Shown here one piece after another: positions 10,007-22,615 of a DNA stretch of 64,000 bases. The translations under genes and the position numbers were made by a program. How positions within the stretch are numbered: position 1 is the first letter of the stretch; every line of letters starts with the position of its first letter. Below the pieces are notes generated by a model. That model saw nothing but the letters and a program-made list of their open reading frames with translations, was not told the origin of the DNA and made no database searches. Source of the stretch: Chondrus crispus (lineage: Eukaryota; Rhodophyta; Florideophyceae; Gigartinales; Gigartinaceae); assembly GCF_000350225.1 (NCBI RefSeq), contig NW_005178874.1:222677-286676 (forward strand), read 5' to 3'.

Positions 10007-10189
10007 GCCATTACATGTCATTCCAAAGAAACTTGTCTGCGCATGCAGGCCTGCGCGGTATACCCTTCCCTAAAAGCATTATTTGGTAAAAAAAGCTAAT
10101 TTGATGATTCAGTTCTCGTTGCTGCCAGTGCGGACAATGGGTGCAGTCTTTCATCCCTGGACTCCAGGGAAACGCTCCGGGGCCTAAGC

Positions 10190-10495
10190 GTTCACCTCTT
10201 CTACAGTTTCCCGCAATGTTACCTCCGTGCCTCTCCCCATCCCGCCAAAAAAGAAAATAGCCGGCACACAACACCTTTAAAGGCCAAACAGTAGTATTTG
10301 ATCCACGATCAAACACTTTCTCGTCATGTTCACGAAACAGGCCTCCAGTTTTCCGAAATGTTACCTCCTCGCTTCTCCCCGTCCCGCCAAAAAAATGGCG
10401 GGCACACAGCACCGTTAAAGGCCAAACAGTAGTAATTGATCCACGATCAAACTCCTTCTCGTCCTGCTCCCGGGATTGGCCTCCAGTTACGGACA
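10190..10495. repeat. Two-copy tandem repeat, period 142 bp
   Basis: The segment containing GTTACCTCC, CCCGCCAAAAAA and AAAGGCCAAACAGTAGTA occurs twice, 142 bp apart, with scattered differences. A long minus-strand frame across it has no recognisable domain and I do not call it a gene. Confidence 0.7.
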
Positions 10496-11044
10496 ATTCA
10501 CGCCCCCTCCGATGTCGATTGGAATGCGTCGTCAGGCAGCGCGCGCCAAGCAAGGGACAGACGGGACGCAAGGGCCAAAGACAAACGGCAGACAGCGGTA
10601 AATTTATTGAAGATGAAAAAAACGTTGCCGATGTGGTTCGCCTCACAGTCGACTGTGAGACGAACCACACTGATGATCATCAGTCGTGGGACAGCAGACC
10701 GATTACAAAAATGTCTCAAGACCAAGGACGACGACAAACTGTTCCGCCTTCTTGACCCAGCCAACAACCGTCCCGGAGCCCCCCGTGTCGTCAAAGCGGA
10801 CGAGGACAAAATCATTAAGCAGCGCATTAAATACACTGCCTCCCGGGGATTTGCAATTAACAATTATACATTGCGAGCTATCATGGCTCGCATTGCCAAT
10901 GATGGTCAACGCGGTTTTCAGACGAAGGACAACATGCCCTCCCCGGACGTTATTCGTACCTGGAGAACCCGAAACAGGGATATCACGTTTCCAACAGCCG
11001 ATCCCACGAATCTTCTAATCCTAGTTACTCCCCGACTCCTCTAA
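10436..11044 (+). pseudogene. pogo/CENP-B-like transposase, N-terminal fragment
   Basis: The useful part is about residues 95-185: GRP-like lead-in (NNRPGAPRVV), KADEDKIIKQRIKY, then RGFAINNYTLRAIMARIAND and PSPDVIRTWRTRNRDI. This is the layout of the Tc5/CENP-B type DNA-binding domain (...eeeL..wi....rGfpl....vr.la..l......W...F..R). No DDE catalytic region follows; the frame ends about 20 residues later. Residues before about 60 overlap the 142-bp repeat and are probably not coding. Likely a relic of a pogo-type transposon like that at 60-62 kb. Confidence 0.5.
10632..10684. repeat. Two adjacent palindromes
   Basis: 10632-10669 is a palindrome of 19-bp arms with one mismatch centred on CAGTCGACTG; 10670-10683 is a perfect 14-bp palindrome, CTGATGATCATCAG. 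They lie in the transposase fragment just before its recognisable domain. Confidence 0.8.
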
Positions 11045-11651
11045 ATCTCCGAAGCACTGCGAATCCCTAAAGTACAAAAACCATCCTACTCCTTACTCCT
11101 GAATCCCCTGCCGGCCTGTGATCAGTGGCCTCTGATCACAGCTCCCCACTGATCACCGGTCCTAACTCTCAAAATTTGCACCCCAATTTGCAAATTTTAT
11201 ACAGCAATGACGATGTCGGACGACACCCCCTGCCGGCCTGTGATCAGTGGCCACTGATCACAGCTCCTCACTGATCACCGGTCCTAACTCTCAAAATTTG
11301 CACCCAAATTTTGCAAATTTTATACAGCAATGACGGTGCACCGGTTGACAAGGAGAGTGGGTGTATGGTGAGGAAAACGAAAAAGTTAAGGATCAGACTG
11401 GCTGCAGGAACTAGAGAGGTGTAGGGACACGGACTTCGAAAGGTGGGGATACATAACGTGCCCCCTTGCAACAAGCCCACAAAGGTAGCAGACCTGAATT
11501 TTGTTTGCAATAACGATACAGTTTATATGTCGCAACTACGGATATAGAGGCCGGCGCAGAGCTTATAGTCAGTGCATAAAAGTATGCAGAGCTGTGTGGT
11601 AGTACTAAAAACTGTTGAATAAAGACCAGAGTTCTTGTTCCGCACATATAC
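11045..11651. other. Intergenic with a two-copy 122-bp repeat
   Basis: From about 11106 to 11335 a unit with CTGCCGGCCTGTGATCAGTG and CTCAAAATTTGCACCC occurs twice, 122 bp apart. Each unit holds a small inverted repeat (TGATCAGTGG...CACTGATCA). It lies downstream of the CACTA-type transposase and could be subterminal DNA of that element; I could not find matching terminal repeats. Nothing else seen. Confidence 0.55.
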
Positions 11652-14600
11652 TTATGCCTGACGTGGCGGATATCCTTCCTTTCGCCCCCACACTTGATAA
11701 ATTCCACCGTCTGGGAGACTCCTGTGTTGTACTGCTGAGTTTGATGTGCATATGAGACACATATGGTCGTCGCTTTCGGCGCTGTCCTGCTCGCAGTAGT
11801 GCATAACTAATGCCTTTCGAACGTAGCTTCCAAGCTCAACCAGCGCTCTTCTTTCGTTTCGTTGTTGTATCATCACCCGGTATCCATCTTCTTCAGCTTC
11901 GCACTTCTTCACTGCGCAATATCGTGTTGTTTCTTGACTTTCTTTCTCACGAGCGTCCAGAATCCGGACTTGAACCACGGCTAGCACCATCCAGAACCTT
12001 CTGTCCTCATCATGCTCAGAATCATTGTTCTCATGAAGAGTGAATGTGAGATCAGGATCTGCGGTCGAAACTACAGAAGAATGCAAGGCTTGAATCACGC
12101 TCCCATAAGATATAGTGGCCAAAACAGATGTCTGGTCTCTTTTTCGCCCGTCTGTTATTTTGCACCACTTGGCAGTTCCATATATCTGTACGGTTACGGA
12201 ATTTCCATGGTCCGGCCGGCCACTTCTAAGACGTAGCTTTTATTTCCATAAATGCTCTAAAAACTCCCTTGCTTTCAACAGAAATGCAAGGTCAGTTGAT
12301 TGGAACATTTCCGAATGTTGACCTCCGTCTGCAGTGTTTCCGAGGTTCATAGTTACTGAATTGTCTACGCGCCAGTCCTTCCTACTGAGAGACGACGATA
12401 AGAGTCCTTTCCGATGTAATCGAAGGTTCTGCAGAACAGGAGTTGGGAAGCAGTCCTGAAGCTTTTGTAGAAATCTTCCCGCATCCTGAAGCCCAGAACT
12501 GTCGTAGCCCAAGAGATTTAAAACCGACTTCGCTGTCTCAAAGCTCCAGCCGTTCTCACTAGTGTCAATGCCTTCAGTTTCAATTGCCAGACGAGTCTTC
12601 CAGTCGTTGGCAAGACGATGTTCCATAGCCTGTAATTGTGAGTTTTTCATATTGGATTGAGCTACCCCCCTCTTCAATGGCTGATGAGCGCTTTCAAACA
12701 ACAACTCTTGTACATGTCTTACACTACCGAACAGTGGCAATGTATGTGTGAAGAACTCCAACAATCTGTGAAGGTTTGGTTTGTCCAAATGAGTGGAGGC
12801 AAAGCTGTTTGTGCGACACAGCTTATCTACTCGAGATAGGTAACGAAGTGCCATATTACGAATCTCCAGAAGTCTCTTGGTTCCTCCTTCTTCATTGTGT
12901 GTGTCTAATGACCTCTTACCATCTATCCTTGAGTCCGGAAAGTACTGTGTTCTGCTCACGAGAGAGGAAAACAGGTCGAGGAGGTCGAGAGCTTCATCGA
13001 TAGTAGCACAGTTTCCGCTCTCTCTCTCGCCTGTCATTTTGTTCACGTACCAAGCACTCTTCATCGCCCGTGGTGCTACCAAGAGCAGGCAGTACATAGA
13101 CGATATCGTCATTGAATGTAGCACATGCTTGTCATGGTTGATTAGGCTCTCCTGATATATGAGATAGCCATCCTTCAAAGCCATCTTGGCAATTGCCTCG
13201 GCATCTTTGCGTACATCTTTTGGTAGCAGTGTTATACAGAGATTCATGATGTCGCGACCAATCCCGAGGAAAAGATGATCGGGAGCCACAACGCATGAGC
13301 GATACGAATCGAAAACAGAAGGAACAACCGGTTTGCTACTGCCGAGTACACGAGGCACACGAGCGCGAACTTGTCGCAGTTTCTCAGAGAGTTGATGAAG
13401 TGCCTGCAAACTTGTCTCAAACGTATCTGCGTTATCCATTCCGAGGGCTTTCAACTCTTCCCTGGATAACTTGGATCTCCTCAATGCAGTAGCCCGGTTC
13501 TCATCTCTCGCGAAAGATGGATGGTCGGAATGGATGCGGGTTGTGTAACAATACTTGCTTCCTTGAAATCCAGACTTGTCGTACCTACCATAGCTGCATA
13601 AGTGACATGGAACATTGGAGCAGTGCCCTAGTAGGTCCAAAGTGTGGGACACTGCAGGATAGTCTCCAACGTACCCGACGACATCGAGAAAAAGAACAAC
13701 CTTCTCTCCTTTTGCAGTGGTCAACTCAAATCCCTTTTCTGTCCCCTCAATGATATCATCAATAACTGCCGCCAGTACCTCGTTTGTAGATACCCCTGGA
13801 GGAGTTAGCCCGATAGGTCTGATGGCTCCTGCTCCATTGCGGTTCTCCGGAGCCATACTTATTGGCAGCATGTATACACCACCCATGCTTCCTTTCTTTC
13901 CAATGTACGGCGTAAATCCATCAGAGTACAGAAACATTCTATACACAACGTACTTTCTTCCATCTTCCAAACGTCCACTGCTTTCCGCATCGACGCGATG
14001 ACCCTTGTTCATTGGATTATCATCGGCAGATACTCGTTTCACTACGGCTTTGTCAAACATCTGGTTGTAAACGCCCCTATTCGTTCCGGTGAGATTCGAA
14101 ACATTTCTTTCAGAAGATACAACCAAGCTGGTGGCGTAGTCGTCATCACAGTTCTGTCTTCTCCACATCCTATACACAAGGAAGGGTGTTTGCGTTGGTT
14201 CTTCCGAATCTTCGGCGTCTGGCTGTCCTGGGAGTGCAAGTTCGACGACCATGTCACTGGGAAGGAATGCCCGAGATTCTGGTCTCTTCGTCTTCATCGT
14301 TTTGGTACGCTTTGAATTGGACTCCGCCTGCGGTTCTGTCCAGTTTGGCTCATCGTAAACAAAGAAGGAAGATACAACTGCATCAAATCTCATGTTCGTT
14401 GAGGACGTTACTGCAAACTGGGCTTGCATCAATCTGCCCTTCACCGCGTCACTTGTTTCGAACGTAATGTTAAGAAGGAGCCCTTTTCGCAGTTTCACTG
14501 TCACACCATCTTCGGTTGGAATCCGATAAACAGATAGACTCCCAGCCCTATCCTTGATTATTGGAGTGTCCTCAATATCCGAGAACCTCGGTATCTCGAT

Positions 14601-15485
14601 TGACGGATCCATATCATGCCGTCTTCCTTGCACCATCTCCCGCAATTTTGCTGTCGAAAAGTCAAGTTTTGCCCAGTTGCTCGGTCTTACAATCATGGTC
14701 GGAGCGCTGTCCTGTGAGGTATACTTTCCAACGCCAGCCTTCGACCCAGACTTCGACAAATCCACAGTAAACATTTCTACATGACAAGGAACGAAGAAGT
14801 TGGATTTCGCAAATGGACGAACACGTCTCTTCAGAGTAGATGTACTTGGCAGTTTGAGAGTGAGCTGCCTTTCATTCGGTCTCCAGTTCCTAAAGTTGGC
14901 AAGTGTCTGATACGCAGTCTCGCTGAGACGCGTGCTCCCAGTTGCTGTTATTAGTGATGCAATATTTGTCCAGGTCAATCGAATTCCACTAGAAGCGCTT
15001 TCGAACATGCTGTCTATCAGCTCCTCAGACTCCTCAGCTTCGTAGGCATTGTCCTGCTCAACGCTCAATCCAATGTCTAATCCAGAAATTCCTTCGCTTT
15101 CTTCACAACGGATCGTGTTATTCCGTTCGGGGTGAGGACTTGATGGAAGTGCCTCCACACCGTCATGCATGACGCCTTGGTATTCTTGGAGGTCGCTTAA
15201 AAGCCCGTCTTTCAAAAGGGAAGCGTAGGATTCTGACTGACCGTCTAGTAACATGAACCCATCTCCTGGACGTTTAGCTGGCTTTGTAGACAGTTGCCTA
15301 CATGGCCTTGCTCTTTTTCGATTTCTTTCAAGCTGAGGTTCAGAAGAAGATGGTGCGTGCCCATCCGAAGTAGTCCCTTGTGATACAACATCTTCGGAAC
15401 GCTTTGCATAAGGTCCGCGTTTTTTAAGAACCCAACGACTCTTGCTTTGACGCCCCATCTGTGACAGTTTCGACCAGGTCCGCAA
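11652..15485 (-). pseudogene. CACTA/Plavaka-type DNA transposase, one in-frame stop
   Basis: A minus-strand frame of 1081 codons ends in TAA at 12240-12242, and the same frame then runs open for a further 195 codons to 11652 (DHGNSVTVQIYGTAKWCKI ... VWGRKEGYPPRQA). Core signature at about residues 530-670: VVYRMFLYSDGFTPY, GSMGGVYMLPISM, GLTPPGVSTNEVLAAVIDDI, VVLFLDVVGYVGDYPAVSHT, LDLLGHCSNVPCHLC. This is the pattern of Tnp2-like transposases of CACTA elements, closest in my memory to the fungal Plavaka group. The N-terminus is basic with nuclear-localisation-like KKRGPYAKR and RKRARP. A start at MGRQSKSRW is as likely as the upstream MRTWSK. The single stop in about 1280 codons suggests recent inactivation, or a natural shorter product. 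Terminal repeats were not found. Confidence 0.72.
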
Positions 15486-15880
15486 CTAGAAGTGGGGCTG
15501 CAGTGAAGTTTGGCATGGACCTCGGCATTAACAAGATTTCAGCAAGCTTACTGCTCTACAGCCGAAAGAAGGTCTTTTGTTACATTTGGCGATGCATACG
15601 GTTGTGCCGTTAATATTAAAGCTTGGTTCAATGAATAGAAACGGTAAAAAGGATATGCTCCTACTCGCATTTTGATGTGATGCCGCATGCAAAAGCTCAA
15701 TGAATGGCTGTCGTTAAGGACAGCCATGCCATACCGAATTCGGTAGTTTCAAATTGAGATTTCAGTACGACACGTGCCCATGAACAGTTTGAAATATCTA
15801 GCTACCGGTTTTTTCTGAACACTGCATATATATATGCAGCAATATAGTTCCAGGACCAGATCCAACTCTCTGCACGCCCG
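15486..15880. other. Intergenic, no gene seen
   Basis: Mixed composition, no convincing frame on either strand and no repeat that I can identify. It lies between the transposase start and the minisatellite and may be the transposon's end region. Confidence 0.4.
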
Positions 15881-17400
15881 TCGTCCGCAGTCTTGATCCA
15901 CCATGCATCCCGTTTTCTGACAGTTTCCTTTCTGCAAGTTGCGTGTTCGGTTGAGATATCATCCACACAGTAAGTGAAGCTACTTCTCCCACAGTCTTGA
16001 CCCACAACGCATCTGTTTCTCTAACAGTTTCCGTTCTGCAAGTTGCTTGTCTGTTTGAAATATCATCCGCAGTAAGTGACGCCACTTCTCCCACAGTTCT
16101 GACCCACCACGCATCCATTTTTCTAACAGTTTCCTTTCTGCGAGTTGCGTGTTTGTTTGGGATATCATCCACAGTAAGTGACGCCACTTCTCCCATAGTT
16201 CTGACCCACCACGAATCCATTTTTCTAACAGTTTCCTTTCTGCTAGTTGCGTGTTTGGTTGAGATATCATCCACAGTAAGTGAGGCCACTTCTCCCACAG
16301 TCCTGACCCTCCACGCATCCATTTTTCTAACAGTTTCCTATCTGCGAGTTGCGTGTTTGGTTGAGATATCATCCACAGTAAGTGACGCCACTTCTGCCAC
16401 AGTCCTGACCCACCACGCATCCATTTTTCTAACAGTTTCCTATCTGCGAGTTGCGTGTTTGGTTGAGATATCATCCATAGTAAGTGACGCCACTTCTCCC
16501 ACAGTCCTGACCCACCACGCATCCATTTTTCTAACAGTTTCCTTTCTGCGAGTTGCGTGTTTGGTTGAGATATCATCCACAGTAAATGACGCCACTTCTC
16601 CCACAGTCCTGACCCACCACGCATCCATTTTCCTAACAGTTTCCTTTCTGCGAGTTGCGTGTTTGGTTGAGATATCATCCACAGTAAGTGACGCCACTTC
16701 TGCCACAGTCCTGACCCTCCACGCATCCATTTTTCTAACAGTTTCCTATCTGCGAGTTGCGTGTTTGGTTGAGATATCATCCACAGTAAGTGACGCCACT
16801 TCTGCCACAGTTCTGACCCACCACGCATCCATTTTTCTAACAGTTTCCTTTCTGCGAGTTGCGTGTTTGGTTGAGATATCATCCACAGTAAGTGACGCCA
16901 CTTCTGCCACAGTCCTGACCCACCACGCATCCATTTTTCTAACAGTTTCCTTTCTGCGAGTTGCGTGTTTGGTTGAGATATCATCCACAGTAAGTGACGC
17001 CACTTCTGCCACAGTCCTGACCCACCACGCATCCATTTTTCTAACAGTTTCCTATCTGCGAGTTGCATGTTTGGTTGAGATATCATCCACAGTAAGTGAC
17101 GCCACTTCTGCCACAGTTCTGACCCACCACGCATCCATTTTTCTAACAGTTTCCTTTCTGCGAGTTGCGTGTTTGGTTGAGATATCATCTGCAGTAAGTG
17201 ACGCCACTTCTCCCATAGTCCTGACCCACCACGCATCCATTTTTCTAACAGTTTCTTTTCTGCGAGTTGCGTGTTTGGTTGAGATATCATCCATAGTAAG
17301 TGACGCCACTTCTGCTACAGTCATGACCCACCGCGCATCCCCGTTTCTGACAGTTTGCTTTCTGCGAGTTGCGTGTTTGGTTGAAATGTCATGCGGAGAC
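15880..17400. repeat. 102-bp minisatellite, about 15 units
   Basis: Tandem units of 102 bp, each with GACCCACCACGCATCC, TTTCTAACAGTTTCC and GAGATATCATCCACAGTAAG. Units in the middle are nearly identical, with CCTTT/CCTAT and TGCCAC/TCCCAC variants shared by non-adjacent units; the edge units are more diverged. Because 102 is a multiple of three, several frames stay open across the whole array on both strands (34-residue periodic translations such as THHASIFLTV...). I regard these as by-products of the repeat. A genuinely secreted or structural repeat protein cannot be excluded, but no start, signal peptide or flanking unique domain supports one. Confidence 0.9.
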
Positions 17401-18074
17401 ACGAGTGCGCTGCAGACGTTTGGTAAGTGAGCGCTTTCTCTAGGCAATGCCGTTTTGCGATTACCTACAACGCTGTAACGTAAGTTCGCACATTCTCTAA
17501 CACATTGAAAGTTTCGAAGAACTGTTCTGACCAAGCCTCACAGCGTTCCTTGTCTCACTGCAGGTCAACCCGCCCGTCTTCTAACTCAGGATCAGGTAAG
17601 CCATCAGTACACCCTCCTTGGTCTATCAGAATTCCAATCCACCATCATGACGTACTGTGACCGTAACTGACCTCTCTTGTTATGTTTCTTGGCGTTGATT
17701 ATTGTATTTAACGGAAGCGCAATGAACCACTGCTGCGGTATTCCGGTATTTGGACGGGGTAGATGTAGTGTTTGTAGCCGTAACAATACTCTTTGGTTGC
17801 TACAAATAAATGTGATGTGAACGCCGCTGGAACCGCTATCGGTTTCATCCTTCGGGTTGGGACCGTTTCTGGACCGGCGGGGTGATGTCACCTTTGCAAG
17901 AAAGGTACTGGATTAACATTTCATTGACTGAGAGTAGGTCGGAGCATTACGTGTAGTGTTGCATTGGAGCTGCGAATGGAGACATATTTTCACTGCCCTG
18001 GAGCAGCAAAACATGGTCGTCGGTGGCTGCGCATATGCAGCGATGATCACCGTCTCATCATTGCATCAATGTAA
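17401..18074. other. Intergenic, no gene seen
   Basis: Unique-looking sequence between two minisatellites. Short open frames on both strands lack domains or composition typical of genes. Confidence 0.4.
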
Positions 18075-18505
18075 AAGCGTTTGGCCCTGCGGGACCTGCC
18101 CGTGTACAGCGCCAGCCAGCCATCTACCGCCGCAGGCCAGGCAGAGACGCTGTGCCATAACTATGCTGCTTTTCAGCCAATGGCGTTTGGCACTGCGAGA
18201 CTTACCCGTGTGCAGCGCCAGCCAGCCATCTACCGCCGCAGGCCAGGCAGAGACGCTGTGCCATAACTATGCTGCTTTTCAGCCAATGGCGTTTGGCACT
18301 GCGAGACTTACCCGTGTGCAGCGCCAGCCAGTCATCTACCGCCACAGGCCAGGCAGAGACGCTGTGCCATAACTATGCTGCTTTTCAGCCAATGGCGTTT
18401 GGCACTGCGAGACTTACCTGTGTGCAGCGCCAGCCAGTCATCTACCGCCACAGGCCAGGCAGAGACGCTGTGCCATAACTATTCCGATTTTCAGCCAATG
18501 GCGTT
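18075..18505. repeat. 106-bp minisatellite, about 4 units
   Basis: Units of 106 bp with GCGTTTGGCACTGCGAGACT and CAGGCCAGGCAGAGACGCTG; GCGTTTGG starts recur at 18183, 18289 and 18395, with a diverged last unit at about 18501. The period is not a multiple of three, so the frame shifts from unit to unit; the open frames here are artefacts. Confidence 0.85.
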
Positions 18506-18639
18506 ATTGGTAAAAAATGTGCAAAATCGCGACATGAAATCAACAAGCGTTGCTACATTTATGACACATTTTTTGCTGGCCCGGACCAAAATATTTGCGC
18601 CGATTTTTTATTGCCTCCGATAGGCTGATTTGACCTTCC

Positions 18640-21442
18640 TGTGAAGGTATCGCATCACATTTGACCTGCGTCAGGTCAACGAAAACACTGTACCCATCAC
18701 ATGGCCTATGACACATGTTGAGTCGGAGCTGGCCAATGTGGCCGCCAGTGAGTGCTACGCTAGCATTGATTTTTGCAGCGGATATTAGCAGATGCCACTA
18801 AGTAGGGAAACACAGCACATTCAGAGTTTTGTAACGCCGAAGGGCGTCTATCAGTCAACGAGGTCTCTCCAGGGAGTACACAACGCGGTGGCAAACTTCC
18901 AGTCTAGGGTAGAACCGTGCTTCGCGGAGATCAGAGGTTCAATATTCTGCTGGCTGGATGATTTTCTAATTCATGCAATGACAGAGAAGGAGCTGATGTA
19001 TGTTTTGGAGAGGGTATTGCGTATCTGCAGAGCACGGAGACTCAAGGTATCCGTTTTTAAGATCGTTTTCTTCCCGACTTCTATCCGCTGGTGTGGGCGG
19101 TTAATCGATAAGGATGGAGTCAGATGCGACCCAGCCAGACTGAGTGGTCTACTACAGTCCAACACACCGGTTTATGCGTCCGAATTGTCGCAATTTATCA
19201 ATTGCCTACAGTGGATGTCCAACTACATCCCAGACTTTGCGACGCGGGTAATGCCGCTGCGGAAATTGTTGGAGAATGCATACCAGAATTCAGGAAAGAG
19301 AATGACGAAGTCAATCCAAAAGCTCCTACTGTCGGAGTTTTCCTGGGGACGACAGCACGAGGACGCCTACACGGATCTCAAGGAACAGCTGGGAAACGCA
19401 GTGAAGCTGGCACATCGTGACCAGGATAAATGTCTCTGCCTATACACTGACGCCTCGGATAGGTATTGGTCTGCTGTTATTACACAGTGCCATCACGATG
19501 ATTTAAAAAGGGAAACAAAGGATCAGCAACATCAACCGCTTGCATTCATGGGGGCTGCCTTCTCGGATAGACAGAGAAATTGGAGTACGTTCGAGAAGGA
19601 GACATTTTCAATTTACCAGGCCTTCGACAAAATGGACTCCTTATGTGCTGCGGAACAGGATACGCGCATCTTTACGGACCACCGTAACCTTTTGTTCATT
19701 TTTCACCCAACTGCAGTGGTCCCTATTTTAGGACGTCACATCATCAACAAGGTACAAAGGTGAGCTCTTTTCTTATCCCGATTCATGTACTCGACACACC
19801 ACATTTCGGGTGAGCACAACATCATGGCCGACATGATGACCCGGTGGTTCAAGGGCTACCGTAGAAAACGGGAAGGCGTGAGACGCATAACAGAGGCGCT
19901 GGCAAGAATTGATCTTTTGCCCTCACCGCATGACGCCGAGTTCGAGTGGCCTTCGGATGAAATGACAAAAAAGTCACAGACTCGACACAGGGGGACCCGT
20001 CCGGCCAAAGCAGAGATGTCGGCGAAATGTACACGCTTGACGGAAAGGTCTGGGTTCCAGAAGCAGACCCCAATTTGCAACTGAAGACATTGGTTGCCGC
20101 CCATTGCGAAACTGCGGGACATCGCGGCGCGGACCCAACTGAAAGCAATATCAAAGAGAATTATATTTGGAGACACATTTCCAAAGACTGCCGAGAATTC
20201 GTCAACTCATGTCTGCACTACTTGGTGTCGAAATCGGGGCTCAAAGTACCTCGCCCACTATCAATGACGACACATGCAACAACCCCCAATGAAATAGTAC
20301 ACTTTGATTACCTATATATGGGACCGGGTGTGGATGAGAAGAAGTACGTCCTGGTCATGCAAGACGATTTGTCATCATATCGGTGGCTGACAGCTTGTAA
20401 TCACTCAGACTCCGATACTGTTACTTCCGTAATGGCTCGTTGGATTAGAGTATTCACAGCGATGAACGTCTGGGTATCCGATCAAGGATCACATTTCAAG
20501 AACTGCGTCATGAAGGAACTAGCCAGACAGCACCGAATCAGACACAACTTTACAGTTGCATACTCGCCATGGGCTAATGGTACAGTGGAGAACGCGATGA
20601 GGCACATTCGAAGCACAGCTACCGCCCTGCTATCTGAGTTCAAACTCGGGTCTCAGGACTGGTCGTTGGTATTGGATATTATAATGACAGCTCTCAACGA
20701 GTCCCCACTTCCAAGATTGGGTACTCGTCGTAATGGCACATTCCGCACGCCGCTCGAGGTAATGACAGGGCTCCGTCCTAACAGAACCCAATTCAAGATC
20801 GATGTGTCAGGAAAGCCAAGCATGGATCACACGATATCAGAGGCTGGTGCCCTCCAGCTCATCAAAGTAGAAGAATTACAACAATCTCTCGACAACATGC
20901 ACAAAGATGTTTCGAACCGCGCGGCTGCCAATCGCAAGAAACAGATTTTTCAGCACAACAAAAGGACGAACATAGTCGCGCCAAGCTTTCATCTGGGCGA
21001 CTACGTTCTGGTACGTCGAGCACAGAACAAGGGTCATAAGCTTTCATTTCGTTGGTTGGGACCTCGCAGAATTACCAGGGTAATAGGGGATCTAGTTTAT
21101 GAGGTCACAGGTCTAGCTGACGACAAGGTGGATTGTGTGCATGCGGCACGGATGATCCTGTATACAGCGTCACTGGATGATAAATGCATATCAGATGAAC
21201 TCGAGAAACAAGCCAAGCATTTGGAGACCCGATACGATCTGGTGGAAAAGTTGATGAGCATTTCCAAGAAAGGTCCGGACATATTCATCCAAGTACAGTG
21301 GTTGGGCCTTCCAGACAAGTGCGACTGGACTTGGCAGCGAATTGAAGAGCTACATGAAGACGTACCAGGTCGAGTTGAAGAGTTTCTACGTTTGTCAAAG
21401 AAAAAGATTGCTACAGAGGCTCTAATCTTACTAAAGATTTGA
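18640..21442 (+). mobile_element. Ty3/gypsy chromovirus fossil, partial
   Basis: Part of a Ty3/gypsy pol region: reverse transcriptase (TPKGVYQSTRSLQGVHNAVA, then a WLDDF box), RNase H (CLYTDASDRYWSAVITQ), integrase zinc region and catalytic core (WVSDQGSHFKN ... AYSPWANGTVEN), and a C-terminal chromodomain (VQWLGLPDKCDWTWQRIEEL). The gag and protease end is absent and I found no LTRs, so this is an old remnant with a few breaks. It belongs to the same lineage as the complete element at 47.8-53.6 kb, with similar wording throughout pol. Confidence 0.85.
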
Positions 21443-22615
21443 CAAGATACCAAATGCGACCACCACCGAGTTCTGTCGCATGGGGGCTGTGTGGACGCTT
21501 ACTCAGCTTATAAGGGCATGGGATCATAGTGCAGGAGTGAGTGACAGTTGGTCGCTACAGCGAGCGCGGCGGGTCAGGTGTCAACTCTCCAAGATTAACA
21601 TGCATTTCTAGTTGGCACTCTCCTCGTACAGGAGAGTGCATTTCGTTTAGTGTACGTCGAGAAGGGCATTTAAGGACCCTACGGCAAGCCCAAAGTAAAG
21701 GGTTACCATTGACACGAAGTCATCGACTCCCCCAAGTTTACATATGGTGAATGTGTGAGGGATGGATGAATGAAGGATCGTGTGAGACGATACGGTATGA
21801 TGCACCCCTTGAGCCAATTTTCGGATCACGGCGCGCTGGCACAATACATTAAATTATTGGACATGTAATATTTTGAAAATCGCGAACATATACATCCAAA
21901 CATGGCTGTCCATGCTGTCTTAAAGGAGGCCCTGAGGGCTTCAACCAATACGACCACACTACGCGTAAATGCTGCAAGTTTATTGGCCAATTGTATCTCA
22001 CCGACAGATCTCTTGGGATTTTCCTGCAGCTGCCTTGGCTCCAACCTGTTTCTGTATTGCTATGCTTGCTGCTGTGCGCTTCGCGTTATGCCTTCTGTCC
22101 TTGCTGTCTTAAAGGAGACCCTCTGAGTAAAAGTAACGATGGCGTCGCTGCCTTTGTTTATTAGAATGGGACCTCAGTGTCCCTATTTGTAGCCTCAGTT
22201 GCTACCGCGCATTCACTGCGGGTGCGCATGTGTGCAGGTGCACTCACTGCGCTCTCTGAACCTCGGAGCTCACGTATCTCACGTATCTCACTGCCGCCGT
22301 TATTACTGTGGCTTTGGCTTACAGAAATCGGATTCGACACTGAGGGCCTCCTTTAAGACAGCATGTGACTCCGTTGGTCTATTTCTATGACTGTACGGTA
22401 GTTTTACAACTTGCTCTAATCTCAGAGCCCGCTCTCCGTCGAGTGAAAAAAATAAAATAAAAACTCATTCATACACCACGCTCATTGCGTGCTCATTGCG
22501 TGCTCATTGCGTGTTCATCGCTTTATCCAAACATTCAAACATTGCGCATACTACATCGACCATCGCGGAGGCATACACTCACTAGAACAATCCGCCGCCT
22601 GCTCCAACCCATTCC
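21443..22615. other. Repeat-rich spacer
   Basis: No gene recognised. The motif CTGTCTTAAAGGAG(A/G)CCCT occurs at about 21917 and 22107 and inverted at about 22345, and a stretch around 21800-21925 (ATGCACCCCTTG ... AATACATTAAATTATTGGAC) recurs in pieces at 31861 and 32420. This looks like a dispersed small element bounded by the CTGTCTTAAAGG motif. Three to four 11-bp GCTCATTGCGT units lie near 22480-22515. Confidence 0.5.

Noticed and set aside
10011-10670. A 219-codon minus-strand frame
   Set aside because: Runs through the 142-bp two-copy repeat and the palindrome; the translation is itself repetitive and lacks a domain.
15997-17430. A 477-codon plus-strand frame and 436-codon minus-strand frame of 34-residue repeats
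   Set aside because: They are the translation of the 102-bp minisatellite; the period is divisible by three, so several frames stay open on both strands. No unique domain or start supports either.
15880-18505. CRISPR-like array
   Set aside because: Units are contiguous near-identical tandem copies without unique spacers, in a eukaryotic genome.
18075-18623. Four overlapping repeat-containing frames
   Set aside because: The 106-bp minisatellite shifts frame every unit; what stays open is coincidence.
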